Of a stretch of DNA of 64,000 nt, positions 38,639-49,500 are shown piece after piece. The position numbers and the translations under genes were made by a program. This DNA comes from Gnetum montanum. Its lineage: Eukaryota > Streptophyta > Gnetopsida > Gnetales > Gnetaceae. The stretch covers positions 135,223 to 199,222 of the forward strand of contig MNCI01015735.1 in the NCBI GenBank assembly GCA_015680685.1, written 5' to 3'. Numbering within the stretch: the stretch's first letter is position 1; each line of letters opens with the position of its first letter. Below the pieces are notes generated by a model, which was not told the DNA's origin, did no database searches, and was given only the letters and a program-made list of their open reading frames with translations.

Positions 38639-38656
38639 TCCCCGGCAACGATGCCA
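38639..38656 (-). promoter_or_regulatory. Element B primer binding site, tRNA-Asp type
   Basis: The sense sequence TGGCATCGTTGCCGGGGA lies one base inside the 5' LTR. It has two differences from the complement of the tRNA-Asp 3' end, at other positions than in element A. Confidence 0.85.
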
Positions 38657-38657
38657 A

Positions 38658-39559
38658 TGATGAGCGGCTAGGTACCCCTACGCCCAACCATACGAATCAC
38701 GGTTGTTCACACGCGACTTAGTCGAATTCTATAGACTATCAGCACTCAACATACACCGGACCCTAACTTAGCAAAACCTTGGGTTAGAACAGTCATTGTC
38801 TTTCCAATCTCACTTGTGACGTTCTAATGGCGATGGTTAAGTAAGATTGAGGCAACTGATTTTTATAGCTTTTTACTTATCTTTTGGTGGCTAATTAAGG
38901 TATGAAAAGTAAGGAATAATCTATTATCTAATCTATAATTATCCTAGCTTGTATTCTAACTATTCCTAGTATAAGTATCCGATCCCATCTTCCGAGCATG
39001 TTCTGAGCATCTCCTAACACTTCTGGGTTACCAGACGTTAAGCATCACTAGGTTTACCAAGTGTTTGATTTACGTTCAAGATGGTCATACTTATGGCCTT
39101 TACGAACTACGAATGAGTGATAGCGATTAAGATAACAATAACAGAAACTTAAGTAACTATCAAAGCATAAACATATTAAACTATTGAATGCATAAAATGG
39201 CTAAGTCCAAATGCTACAAGGAATGCTTGAAGAGTTCATCTTTATTGTCGTCATGCCAATGGGCTCAGATACATCAACGCTCGAATAAAGAGTCGATCAC
39301 TTTTCTTACACCTACTGCGGGCACTTGGAAAATATTCTATCTCCTGCAGGAACAAACTGTAAGAGCTTTGCTACAATTGATAAAAAGATGTCTAAATGAA
39401 ATGGAAGATCCTCTTATTTATAGGCCGAAATAGGCTCTGCGTAAACAGGGCCACGTCGATGCATGGAAAGCTGTGTCGATGGGGCCATGTCAATGTGGCC
39501 ACGTATATGTGGCCCTATATACGTGGCCTAGGCGACGATCGACTAATGACACTTCATCA
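38658..39559 (-). repeat. Element B 5' LTR
   Basis: 902 bp, TGATGAGCGGCTAGG ... GACACTTCATCA, with the TATA box (sense TATAAATAAG) at 39413-39422. The U3 carries GGGGCCATGTC, CGTATATGTGGCC and TATACGTGGCC words near 39450-39535. Confidence 0.92.
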
Positions 39560-40282
39560 GTATGCAACAAATAATTATAGCTTCCTCCTTTTATAATGAT
39601 GTTATACAAAATAGTGAGTGATAGGATGGAAGCATCTAGTGCCATCTAACTCCTATAATATCTCCCACTACGAAGAGATATTGACTCCCCAGACAATACA
39701 TCACAAAATTCATCTTGGGAAACTAGAATCACACCATTCATCAAAATGTGTCTCATGGAATGAATGGTGACTCTAAATACATCAGCAATAGAAATCCCAA
39801 GTAATGCATTAACCACATGAGAAGAGACATCAATTGGTAAACCCCCAACCATGGTAGTAAAGGCCCCAATAAAAACATTTGTAATAACAATGCTATAGTA
39901 AAATTCTCTGACGAGAATTTCGAGAATAAAAAAATCCATAGAAATAAACATGACCCAATTCAATACTTGAAAGAAACTCATCAACTCCTTTTGTCTATGC
40001 TATGGAAAAGAAAGGGAATGCTCACAAATGATAGAAATAATTTGAGTTACCTCAAATCAATGTTGGGCACTCACTGATCTGAATTAAGAATTGTAGGTAC
40101 TTGCAATGTTGGTGGAAGCTTCCTTTGAGTTCTTGCTCTTCCTAGGTGGTAGCATTGATGTTCCAACCTGCTTTTGGGCCATGGATTTTGAGAGAAATGC
40201 ATAGATTGTTGTTGGAGATGAAGCCCTGGTCATCTCCCCTTGGCCATTTTATTCTTGGATGAAAGAAAAATGAAGATTTGGA

Positions 40283-40520
40283 TTTATATAACTATGCTCA
40301 AAAAGGGTTTTTAACGAAAAGATAGACATCTTCTTGGAAAGATAGAATTCTTGTCTGCAACTAAAGACTACAGGTAGATGTCTCATTTGTGATGTGCTAA
40401 AACTCAAGTAGACATCTCCTTTGAGAGGTAGACATCTCTAAGGATGTGATAAGTAGATGTCTCATGGGAGACGTCTTCAAGAAGACATCCTAGCAAGACA
40501 AGGCTCAACAAGATGGGATT
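40283..40520 (-). promoter_or_regulatory. Element D internal motif cluster with TATA box before the second ORF
   Basis: In sense, about eight copies of AGATGTCT / AGACATCT / GACGTCTCC words (40500 to 40325) are followed by GTTATATAAATCC (about 40285-40297), and the ORF's first ATG (40248) follows about 40 bp later. The same words cluster in the D LTRs (24570-24680 and 43735-43790). Promoter activity is inferred. Confidence 0.5.
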
Positions 40521-40966
40521 CAGGAATGGTTTCCAAGGATTATAATCTTAAGAGATATACATAATGAATCAAAGACTTACCTTTCTTGCTAAAGAGAATG
40601 AAGGTGCCTAGTAAGCTTGAGAATGAGATTCCTCTTTTGAGGTTTCTCTTCTCACACAAATTTCTTTGATTTCCAAGGCTTGGATTCCTTTCAAAAATTT
40701 GTTAAAGAGAGTCTTCTCATTCTCATGTTCCTTCTTTTTGACTCTTCATACTTTCTTAACTACCTTGTCCTTTTGAGTTGTCCATGTTTTCTTATGGTCC
40801 TACATATTGTCCTTTCTAGATACATTTGGGTAAGACCAAGGAGTCTTATGTTATAACCAGGTGTTCATATGATAATATTTCATATTGTAATTCCATTGAT
40901 TATGCCAAAACTTATTATAATAATAACATTTCTATTATGATTAGAGTAATCAAACCTTGGAGTTAT

Positions 40967-42441
40967 TCATGGTTGAGATGTGATATTTAGTGGTACTTCA
41001 ACCTTTGGAGAAGCCTTTTGTTTGAATGAATTTTGTGTAGATGCTTCTTCTTGTGAGAAACATCCTAGAACACTTTTATCATGTGAACTTCTTCCTTGCC
41101 TAAGAACCATCCAAAGGGACACTTTTCCTTTGACCAACATTTCATTTACAAGTTTGGCATATGTAAGTTCTTCCTTAATCTGCTCATAAGACTTGGTTAG
41201 CTCTTTATTCTCAGCCCCAAGGTTTGAGATTTCTTTTGTGAGATTAGAAATTGTTATATTTAATAAGGAAATATCTTGATCCTTGATTTTTAGTTGTTTA
41301 TTCAATTTTGTGCAAAGATTTTGAAAAGATAAAAGTTCATTGCACAAGTTCATACCTTTCTTCATCATTTTCAAATTCATCATCTAAGAAGCTAACATCA
41401 TCATCTGTGAGAGCCATGCAAATGAGATGTGAGTTTCTTGTGGTGTCATCCACCTCTTCTTCACTTTGTTCACCATCATCCTAGCTTGAATAGAAGTTGG
41501 TCTTTTTCACATCCATATCACTTCTGTCCCTTCTTTGCAACCTAATATTACTAGGGTGTTCAAAGGCCACATGGCCTCTTCCACTACATACCCAACATTT
41601 ATTGAAGAAGAATCAAAATTGGAATTTGAAAATTTTTTACCTCTTCCCTTACCTTTGGATTGATTAGGTTCTTGTTGATTGAAGCTCCTACTTCTTTTTT
41701 CCATAAGCCTTTGTAGCCTTCTTAATAGAAGTGTTATTTCTTCTTCAGTGCTTACTCCTTGTTCACTTGATTACTTTTCATTAGATGCTAATTTCAAGGC
41801 AATGGACTTTTCTTTTATTGCCCCTTCGCTTATGAGATTCATTTCAGAAGCTATAAGAGCACTTTGGAGCTCTTCAAATTTTAAAGCTAAAAAATCCCTA
41901 ATCTCTTCCATAGCTATGACCTTAGGTCTAAATTTTGGTTGTGGGGTCCTAATCATTTTTATTATTACATCACTTTTAGGAAAGTCCTTGCTTGTGCCAC
42001 TTATTGCCACAACTAGAGTGTTTTCCATAGAGAAATAATCTTTTATCTTTTCACCTTCTCTCATTCTAAGTTTATCATACTCACATTGCAAAACTAAAAG
42101 TTTAGATTACTTAACTATCGATGTTCCCTCATATGTAGCTTCTAAATTTCTTTAGCAATTTTACATCCAGCTACTCTATTAAATTCAAATTTATTTAATG
42201 CATAATATAAACAATGTTTTGCTTTAGAGTCATGCATAAACTTATCTTTTTCTGCTTGTGTCCACTTGCTCCAAGGCTTGATGGCCTTTATTGCATTGTT
42301 GACAGGTGATGTGTAGCCTTTAAGGATGGACTCCCATACCTCAAAGTCCATTGACTCAAAGAAGCCTTGCATCCCCACCTTCCAATAGGCAAAATCAGAC
42401 CCATCGAACATTGGTACTTTTGTGTATAACGTTTCCTTCAT
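40967..42441 (-). pseudogene. Element D gag, copia (Ty1) type
   Basis: It starts at the ATG at 42441 with a PMFDGSDFAYWKVGMQGF segment, the usual start of plant copia gag, followed by a UBN2-type gag region (to about 41770). The zinc knuckle near 41570-41600 reads C-x2-C-x4-H-x4-H, with His in place of the last Cys. An acidic hinge follows, then a coiled coil (41180-41380) and a stop at 40967. One frame change lies near 42100 and stops are scattered. No protease follows. The element's RNA would be packaged by gag from another copy if gag worked in trans; that is inference. Confidence 0.75.
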
Positions 42442-42480
42442 AGATTACTCTTGAAAGTTGACATCAAATTAAAGAGTACT

Positions 42481-42494
42481 AAGCTTCGATACCA
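42481..42494 (-). promoter_or_regulatory. Element D primer binding site
   Basis: The sense sequence TGGTATCGAAGCTT lies two bases inside the 5' LTR. It resembles the initiator tRNA-Met site usual in plant copia elements (TGGTATCAGAGC), with two bases swapped. Confidence 0.65.
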
Positions 42495-42496
42495 CT

Positions 42497-44000
42497 TAAG
42501 GATCAAGCACTTAGAAGGGGGGTTGAATAAGTTCCCCAAAATGAAAATTAATCAACCACATAAACCACACCCAAATTTTATGTGGTTTCCCAACTTGGGT
42601 ACGTTCACACTTGAAGGGTAGAATTCTTGCACACCTTTGGACTTTGTTTCTTAAAAATGTGGTTTGAAGGGTACCACATCCTGTACAAGCTCTGAGCTTC
42701 ACATTGAAGTGTTTTGTCACTACAATACCACTTGAATCTACAAGGTCTTGACAAGCTCAGAATGTGGTTTTAAGGATTCTACAACCTTTACAAAATTAAG
42801 CTCTAGTTTGGAGTGTTTTGATGCTACACAAACACTCAACCTCATAGGATCCCGACAAGCTCAATGATGATGCCTTCTCACAAGAAGCACATCAACCTTG
42901 GAAGGCAACAAGAAAAAAACAAGAATCACAAGGNCTGGAGAGACGTACGAAACGAGCATCACACGCGCGATTCGGTCGAACTCCGCAGATAGACTAGTTG
43001 TGGCACCTAGATAGTTATCCTTAGGTCGTAGTTCGCTGTCTTCCCACCTGGACTAGTATTGTATATTTGTCATGTATGATTTAGTTCAGTGTGAGGTGTA
43101 TGATATGTTTCCTAATCTAAGCTACTCCTAAAGGCAGTGGAAAAGAATATTAACTAAGCTAAGCTAGGAGGGAAAGGATAAGGAAATCTAATCTAGCCTA
43201 AGTGTGACGAGCAACCGATTCCTTGATCAACCGTACACATCTTGGACTTTGTGCACAACTACCATTGGGACTACCAAGCGTAGGTCCTAGGTACGCCACT
43301 GGGATTACCAAGCGCAGATTCCAAATACGCCACTNCTCTCTGAAGGGATCAAACTGCTAGAGCTTCGCTACTTTAAAACTGGGATCCCCAAACAAGGGAG
43401 AGTCGCTTCTTATTTATAGATATGGCGGCGCACTACGATATCGCGTACGCGATATCGTAGGGAAGACGCGATATCGCGGTGGACACAATATCGTGGCCTA
43501 TGCGAATCGCGTCTCATCAAACATCTCTAGGGAGATGTCNCTCTCTGAAGGGATCAAACTACCAGAGCTTCGCTACTTTAAAACTGGGATCCCCAAACAA
43601 GGGAGACTCGCTTCTTATTTATAGATATGGCGGCGCACTACGATATCGCGTACGCGATATCGTAGGGAAGACGCGATATCGCGGTGGACACGATATCATG
43701 GCCTATGCGAATCGCGTCTCATCAAACATCTCTAGGGAGATGTCTACTTTAGGATGAAGATGTCTGTTGTTTCTGAAAGACGTCTACTTGAATCCTTGAT
43801 GCATCTTCATTTGACTCATAGCCTTCGTGTGTATCCATGCTTATCCATGCTCTCATCTTGCCCATGTAGTCTTCGCTTTGACATCTCTTTGTAGATCTTA
43901 TTTCTTGAGTTCTCATTCATGCTCTGCAAAATCATCACATTCCACAAACATTCTATGTTTTCCATTTTCCTTAAGGTTTTGACATACCAAAAGGTCAACA
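42497..44000 (-). repeat. Element D 5' LTR with inserted LTR fragment G
   Basis: Both ends match the D 3' LTR (23911-24929): left TAAGGATCAAGCACTTAG, right CAAAAGGTCAACA. It is about 480 bp longer because of the G sequence at about 42945-43744, which carries three single Ns. Confidence 0.75.
42935..43744 (-). repeat. LTR fragment G (Athila-like family, different U3 words) with a 204-bp duplication
   Basis: Its 3' half resembles the A/B LTRs: words like GCGATTCGGTCGAACTCCG, CTACCATTGGGACTACCAAGC, and a TATA box (sense TATAAATAAG, 43409-43418). The start is cut off by the N at 42934. The final 204 bp (43336-43539) occur again at 43541-43744 with a few differences; an N separates them. Each copy holds a 28-bp perfect palindrome (43433-43460 and 43638-43665) where A and B carry TCGACG/GTATAC words. 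The duplication may be an assembly artefact. Confidence 0.6.
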
Positions 44001-44345
44001 CAGTGTAGGAAAAAAAAAGATGTAAAAAATGACTTAGTGTCTCACAAGTTGTCACTATGGATGACCATCTCCCCCATGATTGAGTTGAAAGGAGAAGATC
44101 TAGAAATTAGAGCATGCTTAACTTGGATTACTCTAAGGTGTTAGTATTATTGGTTACTTTGGATTCTAGGAAAGGCTTAACTTGTTGGATATTAACTAAT
44201 AGATGTTTCTTTGGGCATGATGGGTGGTAAATGATCATGGCACTAAATGGAAAGGGTGCATGAATGTTGTAAGGTCCTTTGCATAGCATTTGAATCTTAG
44301 TACGTTGTTGTATGTGCATGGCTTAAACCTATTGATAACATAAAC
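44001..44345 (-). pseudogene. Element C: remaining end of pol (integrase tail)
   Basis: The last piece of element C beside host DNA. The stretch ending at the stop at 44128 encodes a segment like GPYNIHAPFP and LLVNIQQVKPFLE, homologous to the integrase C-terminal tail of A and B (the LKPF motif before the stop is shared). The second polypurine tract lies at 44067-44081. Similarity fades at about 44330-44345. Confidence 0.65.
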
Positions 44346-46563
44346 TTTCTTTTATAATGTTAATAATAAATTTTCATTGCAAGTGGGAAAAGGTAAAGCC
44401 ACAAATCAGATATCTTCTCATCATTGTTTGTTTACACAATCCAAACCTTTTCAATCCCCACACGCCTCCTCAAACTCCCACAAGAAATGCAAATATTATT
44501 TAAAACTTTTTCCAAAAGAGAACTCTCATCCTCCTATTGTTACCACCTACATTCTCTCTCTTTTCAAAATTTGCCATTGCAGTCCTGTACCTAGTAATCA
44601 CATTACGTTGCACTAAACCAGTTTTAAAACGGGAAAATTTTGTATCACGGCTTTGTATCTTACCTCTTTAAAAAAAATTCCCACACCAAAACACAGACAT
44701 TACCGAGATTCTGCAAGTTGTATCCATGAAAGCACAGCTGTGTACAGAACGAGGGCGAGAATAACAGAACAAACCAAGGTGGAATGGGAAAAAGGAAAGA
44801 TCTCAAACAATCATTATTGGTCAGGGCAGCGAACACTTTTGCAAGGAAAAGGAAACAATCCACTGTTTCCCATCAATATTTCCATTAATTTATTCTGCTT
44901 CTGCTGCAGCGGTCTGAAAATCCGTCATCGGAATGGGCAACTCTATTCAACATAGCTTTTTGCAGAGTGGCTAATCCACGTGCATTATTCCTGTTGGCTT
45001 TAATGCTTTATCCAAAGCAAGGAAGAAAGCAGAGCCCACCTGTGCGTACATTCCACTGCTGCCATACATGCTCTGGAGTGACAATTCATAATTCAGTCAT
45101 CATTCACTCGCTGCAAAGGGATTTGAACTTGCCTAAAATGTTAGCTGCCAGCGACTTTACTTTACTGGTTTGATTAAAATAAGAAGCATGGGTAGTTTGA
45201 AAAGGATAAGCTTGTAACCAGATACGTTTTTTACATAAAATCTAACAATTCTATAAACAAGGCTTTTATACTCATGTCAGTCAGGGACTTTTACATGTTA
45301 AATGAATGATTCATCTTCAGAGGTTAGAGTTCTGTTCGCCGAGAAGGGAGGTTTGGATGATTGGGGTTACAGGGTAAAGGTTAATGTTTTGGGGTAAAAC
45401 TTACCGTAACTGTGCAGTATTTGTGAGAGACAGAGAGTTGAGACAACACTAAACCGATGAGCAGTACTTGTACCCATGTACATTATGCGGATTGTTCCCC
45501 CACCAGTGCAAAGTGTGGGCCCCACAAGCTGATGTGGCAAATGAATATTGGCCAATGAGCACTGGGCAGTGGGCCCAAGTCGTCCTCGTGCTTCTGCGTG
45601 TGCTGCTGCTGATGCTGCGCCGTACTATGGTGTTCTGCTGTGGCCATTCTTCCAATGTGTTATGCTGCAGCAGCAGCAGCAGCAGCATTGTGGGTTGTGC
45701 ATGGTATTTGGCCTTTGCCTTGGCTTTGAATGAATGAATGAATGTTCAATGTTGAATGTTTTTTGTTGGCCTGTGGCCTACCAGTTGAAGCAGAAGCAAA
45801 AACAGCAGCAGCAGTTGCAGTTGCAGCGGTAGTGACAGCGGCAGACCCGGAACCCACCAAAAAAACAATATGCTTGCTTTACTTCCTTTTTCTCTCCCTC
45901 GTTAGTTTGATTCTGCCCACCGTGTTTTCCGGGCTTTCAACGCTTATCCTAAAAATTTCAATTCCCTTGTAGCAGAAGAAGATCAGTTCATGCCCTTGCC
46001 TTTGGTGAGAAACCAGCAACTGTCCTGTTTTTTCTTTTGTTGTTTGTTTGCTTCTGTTTAAGATGTTTTTGACTAGGGCTAGACTGCTAGTTCTCCTGTT
46101 TCTCTGACATTTTTTCTGTGGGATCTTTGATGAATCATCTATGTAGCTAAGCTGGAGTGCTAATATATTTGCAGATAGCGGCCAAGAGTTGTTGGTTGAG
46201 CTGAGGATTATTGTATGGTTTTGCTTCTCCGGGTGGATTGATGCAGGGAAAATAAAATAAACACCCCCCCCAAGTTTTGATTGCTTTGTAGGTCATGTGC
46301 AAGATGAGAAGCCAGCGGAAGTTGCTTAGATAACAAGGAAAGAATTGTCTGCATCTGCGTTGTGGGTTTCGCAGCCTACCTTTTTGGGAATCCTCCTCTT
46401 TTCTCCCGAGTCAGCAAAGACAGGGAGCTGCAGAGCTGTGGTTTTTTCTTCTGAGAGAAATCTTGCTTTCCTGAGGAGGGCTTCTTGTGGGCTGAGCTGT
46501 GTGCTGGGTATTTTTCTTCCCTTATTGATGAAGTCGAGGATGATATAGATGTGTGAAGAAGGG
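44346..46563. other. Upstream region of the kinase gene
   Basis: Host DNA between the truncated element C and the kinase start codon. It contains a (CAG/CTG)-type microsatellite (45666-45688), a second interrupted CAG-rich patch (about 45795-45840) and a T-rich 46020-46110 stretch. A 5' UTR with an intron from about 46003 (TTG|GTGAGA) to about 46290 (TTTGTAG|GTC) is possible but unsupported. No other gene recognised. Confidence 0.4.
45666..45688. repeat. GCA trinucleotide microsatellite
   Basis: Seven perfect GCA units in a row. Short ORFs on both strands here are A/S/Q/C-rich by-products of the repeat. Confidence 0.9.
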
Positions 46564-49500
46564 ATGGGTCTTGGGCCAGGTGTTTCAGAGCATGATTCAT
46601 GGGAGCATGTGCACAGCTCCAAAGGTCCTGCAAGGCAAAGGCAAAAGGACAGTGTTTCTCAAGGGAAAACAAGATGTTGGCATGGCCTTAGCTTTGGACT
46701 TTTTACAAGCTGCGTCTCCTCTAGATCCAAGGTTGATAGCTCGGTTACCAGCAGCAGCACTGGCATCAACTCTGGTAATCAAACTCGGCATTCCATTTTA
46801 AGGTTGCTAGTATAGTGTTGTTGCACTGTTTTCTGATTGTTTGTAGTTGTTACAAGTTTTTTATTTTCCAGAAAAAAATATGACGAGGGGGCCCTTATCA
46901 ATTTTGACCGCTTATAGCCTTTCTGTGGGAAAACGTTGCTACTGTGAAGATTTTCGTTTTGATTGATGAACAGAATGATTTTGCATCGGAGGAGTGCATA
47001 TGTTAAGCAGCATATTGTCATGGATAGCCGTGTTTTTCTTCGCTAGTTGGGTGGTTGTGACCCTTGTGTCCTTTTTGGACAATTATATCGAAATCACCTA
47101 TTTCCTTTAAAAGAGGATTACATACAAAAATGCGAATTCAATCTAGAGACATGAATCAAGCCCTTATTTTATTGGTTTTTTCGGCTATTACTAATCTTAG
47201 TTGGCTTTATTGTTTAAGCACGATTGGAAGTTTTGGAGGCATGAATCATGAATCAAACTTATGTTCTTATTTTGTTAGTTATTTGGATATTGCTAATTTT
47301 ATTTCCCTTGATTGGGTGAAATGATTGAAAGTTTTAAAATGTAACTTAAGTATTTCTTACATCTGTGGAACCATTAGGGATCCTTTAGACAGTATTACAG
47401 TTTTGGCAGTTTCTTTTAACAGTTTCTTTATGCCTCAATATACCATGTTGGAATTGAATTTGTGATCTGAGGAAGTTATAGTTATAGGATAAGCGTTTTT
47501 AGATGAGCCTGTCTGTGACCTATAATAAATGACTTTCCATGGTATCCTTTGATAATAAATCTAAAGAAATTATTTTCTTGGGAGTGAAGTTAGTGTGGAA
47601 GTGTATTCTGCTATGGTACGTGCCATGGACTAATTTTAAAGCTTTTTTAATTCTTCAAAAATATTTTTAACATTGCATTTGATTCCTGTTTTGATATGTG
47701 ATTTTTTGTGGTGTGTGTAACTTTGCAAATTACAAAAATATGAATGAAAAATGTCCTTCTAACCATGTTTCAATTTTAAGAATGGACTGATTTAAATCAA
47801 TGCTATTTTATCTGTAATTTTTATATTTCTTAGAATTTATTCTTGATTTTCTTATCATAAAGACATATAAAAGTTATTCATTTTCACCATAGGGAAGCTT
47901 GTTATGGTGACTTATCAAAAGACATGGAACTTGTCGGTTAAGACTTGTGACTTGCATTTTACGAGTCATAGGCGTGATCCCAATTAATTATGTCGTTGTT
48001 TACAGGCATTGTGCAATTAATTATGTTGATGTAATAAAAAAAAGTTCATTTTTAAAGATGTCTGCTTGTTTAAGTATACTCTCTCTGTTAGCATGATTTT
48101 TTTAGCTTAACGAACTAGGTTTTTTGGGCATTTTCTTATAGTTGAGTTATAGTATTTTTCTGATTCATGAGACTGTTTAAAAATGAACAATCAGTAGACC
48201 AGAGTTTTGGTGTCAGTAGAATAAATGTAATTTAATGAAACTAGAATTTTGGATAGAAGAGTAATGTATGTTAATACACTGTTTCCATGAAGGAGAAGAG
48301 AAATCTCCAAATGACAGCAACAAAGAGCCAACCGTTGCTTCCGTTATATCCTCCACAACCTCAAGTAATACAGAAAGTAATCCATCGACTCCTACAATAG
48401 GTGATGACATCAAAATTTCGTCCCAGTTGAGGAAATTCAGTTTTAATGAGCTCAAGGCTGCTACAAGAAATTTTAGGCCTGAAAGTCTTCTTGGTGAAGG
48501 CGGCTTTGGTTGTGTTTTTAAAGGTTGGATAGAGGAGAATGGCACTGCGCCCATGAAGCCTGGAACGGGACTTACTGTAGCAGTAAAAACTCTAAACCAT
48601 GATGGCCTTCAAGGTCACAAAGAGTGGCTGGTGAGATGCTTTTTTCAGTTTATTGGCTTGCACGTTACTATAAATGAGTTTTGAAATACGTTGTTCATTT
48701 GATTTAGGTAGTCCAGGATGACGGCTAATCTGTCAATATTGTAACAAGTAATTCCTGCATGTACAGGCAGAAGTTAACTTTCTTGGTGAACTTGCCCATC
48801 CTAACCTTGTCAAGCTTGTTGGATATTGCATTGAAGATGATCAAAGGCTTCTTGTGTACGAATTTATGCCACGTGGAAGTTTGGAGAACCATCTTTTTAG
48901 AAGTAAGTTTACAAAGTTCATAATATATCTATGTTTTGTGATCAATCTTTATTTGAGAACACTAGTTCAACTTCCTCAACATTTATTAGTATATATACAG
49001 CAATTGTATTGGGTTGGGTGTAAGACATTTGTCCATGTTCTAGTATTCCCGTATCTGATATTGTCCTGGGATTTTTTGCCTGAGCAATAAATAGATCTTG
49101 TGTGAATATTGAATGTTCTGGATGTGTAAGTTTGAGTCCAAAATTCTGTTCATCCTAAGTATAGGAAACCGAATAACAAACCACAACAACTATCGATATT
49201 TTGAAAAATACAATTGTTCTATCCCTAAATGAAGCACGTAAATCATGTCCATATTTTACTTAATCTACCAATGATTGTATTATCAATTGAAATTACCAAT
49301 GCTGATATTGCATTTTTATAGACTTTTTATATCCATGTATGTTGTTTGCTCATTTCTGTGTGCAAAAAGGAATTTCAGGCTGAGAAGCTTGAAATTCATG
49401 TTCCTTTTGTGGCATTAAACCCTGATTATGTGTGCTTTTCTTTTAAATGCAGGAGGGTCTTTGCCATTGCCATGGAATATTAGAATGAAAATTGCACTGG

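Larger units (their letters stand above)
26326..39559 (-). mobile_element. Element B: complete Athila-like Ty3 retrotransposon, 13.2 kb
   Basis: LTRs lie at 26326-27214 (889 bp) and 38658-39559 (902 bp). The flanks are GTAGG (26321-26325) and GTATG (39560-39564), a 5-bp target duplication with one difference. The internal order equals that of element A. It inserted into the second ORF of element D, so it is the innermost and therefore youngest of that branch. Its gag-pol keeps more of its frame than A does, but stops remain. Differences between its two LTRs include many C/T and G/A changes. Confidence 0.92.
25315..40248 (-). pseudogene. Element D second ORF, split by insertion of element B
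   Basis: It is read from about 40248 (or the nearby ATG downstream) to 39560, then from 26325 to a stop at 25315, roughly 560 codons after removing element B. The N-terminus has a basic PPRKSKNSKEAS segment. Then come VREFYYSI and a VGGLPIDVSSHVVNALLGI stretch (about 39790-39920) and, after the junction, GQPLEFGHTLCCDML and RGVPIPN. This pattern is that of the putative plant transposon protein domain known from plant retroelement ORFs. An acidic S/D/E-rich tail follows. In-frame stops and at least one frame change are present. No catalytic motif is visible. Confidence 0.65.
23911..44000 (-). mobile_element. Element D: copia-type gag element without pol, split by element B
   Basis: Two related LTRs (23911-24929 and 42497-44000) end TGTTGACC in the sense direction. 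The sense order is: 5' LTR, a primer site resembling the initiator-Met type, copia-type gag, an internal motif cluster with a TATA box, a second ORF of the putative plant transposon protein type, two polypurine tracts, and the 3' LTR. Element B (26326-39559) sits inside the second ORF. No protease, integrase or RT was found in the roughly 6.9 kb of D's own sequence, so it looks non-autonomous. The insertion is in the spacer of element C; no clean target duplication was seen. Confidence 0.75.
4901..44345 (-). mobile_element. Element C: outermost, truncated Athila-like element, split by A and D
   Basis: Element C is read in four pieces: 4901-6518, 19621-23910, and 44001 to about 44345, with element A (6519-19620) and element D (23911-44000, containing B) removed. 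Joining the pieces on paper restores the order seen in A and B: 3' LTR, coiled-coil ORF, leader with TATA module, stem-loop spacer, second polypurine tract and the integrase end. Homology stops near 44330-44345, inside the integrase tail, so the rest of pol, gag and the 5' LTR are missing. Beyond that point is host DNA upstream of the kinase gene. It is the oldest insertion of the stack because everything else sits inside it. Confidence 0.8.

Noticed and set aside
23906-44005. A target duplication for element D
   Set aside because: The flanks TGGCA and CAGTG do not match, so none is claimed; the LTR edges may be off by a few bases.
45468-45972. Several overlapping short ORFs on both strands
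   Set aside because: They arise from CAG-type repeats and have no shared protein pattern; more likely promoter or 5' UTR of the kinase gene.
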